This document shows positions 59,678 through 64,000 of a stretch of 64,000 nt of DNA, piece after piece. Within the stretch, counting starts at the first letter, position 1. Each line of letters opens with the position of its first letter. Below the pieces are notes generated by a model. It made no database searches. It worked only from the letters and a program-made list of their open reading frames with translations, and was not told the DNA's origin. The translations under genes were made by a program, and so were the position numbers. Source of the stretch: Pseudooceanicola nitratireducens (GTDB taxonomy: Bacteria; Pseudomonadota; Alphaproteobacteria; Rhodobacterales; Rhodobacteraceae); the NCBI RefSeq assembly GCF_900109195.1, contig NZ_FNZG01000003.1, positions 124,001 to 188,000 on the forward strand, given 5' to 3'.

Positions 59678-60466
59678 ATGGCTACGCCCCCGAACCGCAC
59701 CGCCCGCCTGATGGACGTCCGCCAGAAAGTCTGGCTGACCCCGAACATGATCCGCGTCACCTGCGCCGCCGACTGGATCACCACGCTTGAGCCAGGCATC
59801 GAAGGCGCGCATTTCAAACTGTTCCTGCCCGCGCCCGATCAATCCGCCGATGCCTTTGCCGACCAGCTGGAAAACGGCCCCCGTCCCGCCGTGCGCACCT
59901 ATACCATCCGCCATATCCGCCCGACCTCGGGCGAGATCGACATCGACTTCGTCGACCATGGCGATGCGGGTCCGGCCTCGGCCTGGGCACGGCGTTGCGT
60001 GCCGGGCGATGTGGCGGGTTTTGCCGGCCCCGGCCCGGTGAAGATCAAGGACTTCCACGCCGCGACCTATGTGCTGGCCGCCGACATGTCCGCCCTGCCC
60101 GTTGCCGCCGCCACGCTGGAAGCCATGCCGCGTGACGCCACCGGCACCGCCTGGCTGGAAATCACCACCCCCGAAGACCGGCAGGACATCGACGCGCCCA
60201 AGGGCATCGACATCCACTGGCTGGTGCATCCCGATCCCGCCCAGCCCGCCACCCAGTCCGTCGAAAAGATCGCCGCCATGCCCGACCTGGGCGACAGCGT
60301 GCAGACCTGCATCGCCGGGGAAAGCGGCATGATCCGGATTCTGCGGGACGAGATCGTGAACCGACGGGGCGTGCCCAAGGCCGAGGCCTATATCTCGGGC
60401 TACTGGAAGATCGGGCTGATCGAGGACGAACACCAGCAGGCCAAGCGCGCCGGGACCGCCGGCTGA
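59678..60466 (+). CDS. Siderophore-interacting FAD-binding protein (ferric reductase type)
   Basis: A 262-residue flavoprotein that reduces ferric siderophores in the cytoplasm. Seen: WLTPNMIRVTCAADWI, the FAD-binding R-T-Y-T-I-R-H motif near 72, DFVDHGDAGPASAWARRC, the NADPH-side strand YVLAADMSALPVAAATLEAMP, and the SIP C-terminal signature AYISGYWKIG. The start at 59678 has AGGAAAGG upstream; the open frame before it overlaps the repeat region. It is followed closely by the YeiH gene (16 bases). Confidence 0.9.
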   Translation: MATPPNRTARLMDVRQKVWLTPNMIRVTCAADWITTLEPGIEGAHFKLFLPAPDQSADAFADQLENGPRPAVRTYTIRHIRPTSGEIDIDFVDHGDAGPASAWARRCVPGDVAGFAGPGPVKIKDFHAATYVLAADMSALPVAAATLEAMPRDATGTAWLEITTPEDRQDIDAPKGIDIHWLVHPDPAQPATQSVEKIAAMPDLGDSVQTCIAGESGMIRILRDEIVNRRGVPKAEAYISGYWKIGLIEDEHQQAKRAGTAG

Positions 60467-60482
60467 TGCCCGGGGGCCCCGC

Positions 60483-61481
60483 ATGACGCGCCTGCGCGCC
60501 TGGCTCCACGCCACCGCCCCAGGGCTAGGGGTCGTGGCGATGATCGTGCTGGCGGCGCAATTCGTGTCGGACCACTACGGGGCCCCGGCCATGCTGATGG
60601 CGCTGCTCTTCGGCATTGCGCTGCACTTCCTGTCGGAAGAACCACGCCCCCGGCCCGGCATCGACCTTGCGGCCTCGAGTGTGCTGCGCCTGGGAGTGGC
60701 GCTTCTGGGGCTGCGGATCAGCGCCGATCTGGCGCTGTCACTTGGCTGGCCGGTGCTGGTGCTGGCCATCGCGGGCGTTGCGGCGACGATCCTGTTCGGC
60801 TTTGCCCTGGGCCGCGCTCTGGGGCACGGGGACAAGTTCGCCTTTCTGTCCGGCGGGGCCGTGGCGATCTGCGGGGCCTCGGCCGCGATGGCCATCGCCG
60901 CGATCCTGCCGCGAGACGAGAAATCCGAGGAACGGCTGGTCTTTACCGTCGTGGGCATCACCATCCTGTCGACCTTTGCCATGATCACCTATCCGATCTT
61001 GGCCGAGGTCCTGGGCCTGTCCCAGATGGCCACCGCCGTCTTCCTGGGGGCGACGATCCATGACGTGGCGCAGGTGGTCGGCGCGGGGTTCTCGGTCTCG
61101 CCCGAGACCGGAGAGATCGCCGCCGTGGTCAAGCTGATCCGCGTGGCCATGCTGGCCCCGGTGATCATCCTGGCAACCCTGGCCCTGCGCCGCAGCACGC
61201 CAGCTGTGACGGGATCGAGGCCGCCGCTGGTGCCCGCCTTCGTGCTGGGCTTCTTTGGCCTGCTGGTGGTGAACTCCCTCGGGCTCGTGCCGTCGGTTAT
61301 CAGCGACATCGCTGCCCATCTGTCACGCTGGTTCCTGCTGGCCGCGATTGCCGCCGTGGGGCTGAAGACATCCCTGCGCGACGTGCTGAAGGTCGGCTCC
61401 GGGGCGATTGCGCTATTGGTGGCGGAAACCGTGTTCCTGGCCGTCTTCGTGCTGGCGGGCCTGTCGCTCCTGTCTCTCTGA
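60483..61481 (+). CDS. YeiH-type (UPF0324) putative sulfate/anion exporter
   Basis: A 332-residue membrane protein with about ten helices. Seen: PAMLMALLFGIALHFLSEEP, SVLRLGVALLGLRISADLAL, FLSGGAVAICGASAAMAIAA and LGATIHDVAQVVGAGFSVS, the order and wording of the YeiH family. Its members are proposed sulfate exporters; a role in sulfur or sulfite balance is inferred. It follows the SIP gene by 16 bases and may share its transcript. Confidence 0.9.
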   Translation: MTRLRAWLHATAPGLGVVAMIVLAAQFVSDHYGAPAMLMALLFGIALHFLSEEPRPRPGIDLAASSVLRLGVALLGLRISADLALSLGWPVLVLAIAGVAATILFGFALGRALGHGDKFAFLSGGAVAICGASAAMAIAAILPRDEKSEERLVFTVVGITILSTFAMITYPILAEVLGLSQMATAVFLGATIHDVAQVVGAGFSVSPETGEIAAVVKLIRVAMLAPVIILATLALRRSTPAVTGSRPPLVPAFVLGFFGLLVVNSLGLVPSVISDIAAHLSRWFLLAAIAAVGLKTSLRDVLKVGSGAIALLVAETVFLAVFVLAGLSLLSL

Positions 61482-61495
61482 TCCTTTCCCGTAAC

Positions 61496-61527
61496 AAAAA
61501 ACCCGGCCCCCTTTCGGGGACCGGGCC
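61496..61527 (-). terminator. Intrinsic terminator of acnB
   Basis: Minus strand CCCGG-tCCCC / GGGGg-CCGGG around GAAAG, followed by six T, 25 bases after the acnB stop. Confidence 0.85.
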
Positions 61528-61551
61528 AAATCGTTCAAACCACAGCGTCGA

Positions 61552-64000
<2,449 letters not shown>

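Overview
The window is high-GC DNA from an alphaproteobacterium, almost certainly of the order Rhodobacterales (Roseobacter group / Paracoccaceae). The main reasons are a complete, collinear Rhodobacter-type gene transfer agent (GTA) structural cluster lying beside cysE, two proteins with VPLPA-CTERM tails, a heterotetrameric sarcosine oxidase locus, a CcmI/RuvX/DUF1289 block, and GTG or TTG starts mixed with strong Shine-Dalgarno sites. No tRNA, rRNA, CRISPR array, transposase or integrase was seen. The right edge cuts acnB, which continues outside the window.

Layout. 1-4.3 kb: a VOC protein, then class I fructose-bisphosphate aldolase and phosphoglycerate kinase (glycolysis/gluconeogenesis), a C-rich repeat-bearing gap, and a pair of cyclophilins (cytoplasmic and exported). 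4.4-7.8 kb: an unrecognised membrane protein tail-to-tail with a membrane-anchored NYN/Zc3h12a-like RNase, a VPLPA-CTERM protein, and cysE. 7.9-22.1 kb: the GTA cluster on the minus strand, read right to left as g1 (small terminase-like), g2 (terminase), g3 (portal), g3.5, g4 (protease), g5 (capsid), g6-g8 (connectors), g9 (tail tube), g10, g10.1, g11 (tape measure), g12-g15 (baseplate/tip). All frames are intact. 22.4-29.5 kb: a second VPLPA-CTERM protein, acpP/cupin/fabF/mltG (lipid and cell-wall synthesis), and an Atm1-like ABC exporter divergent from an ArsR-family regulator. 29.5-35.9 kb: an alanine-rich LysM protein, a LOG-family hydrolase, an 8-bp tandem repeat, a host-attachment-family protein, an ArsR-SRPBCC pair and Fe-type sodB. 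36.0-42.9 kb: soxB, soxD, soxA and soxG, with soxB separated from the others by two small unrelated genes. 43.1-51.6 kb: ccmI-ruvX-DUF1289, an acidic membrane-anchored protein, TSUP, MFS and LysE transporters, dusA and a CBS-domain protein. 51.8-59.2 kb: a self-contained sodium-pumping NADH:quinone oxidoreductase module, nqrABCDEF divergent from apbE-nqrM. 59.4-64 kb: a siderophore-interacting flavoprotein, a YeiH-type exporter and acnB.

I found no clearly novel multi-gene system. The best lead is a structured non-coding repeat family with three copies (about 13.76-13.92, 51.63-51.74 and 59.37-59.49 kb). The copies share an ungapped 34-nt leader and a conserved set of hairpins, and one diverged copy sits inside the GTA cluster. 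Secondary leads are a terminator-like hairpin in the GTA 5' leader, a very C-rich/G-poor leader tract before the cyclophilin pair, a nested inverted repeat upstream of a VPLPA-CTERM gene, and an octanucleotide tandem array. The element sits beside known Roseobacter-type intergenic sequence, so novelty needs a database search that could not be run here.
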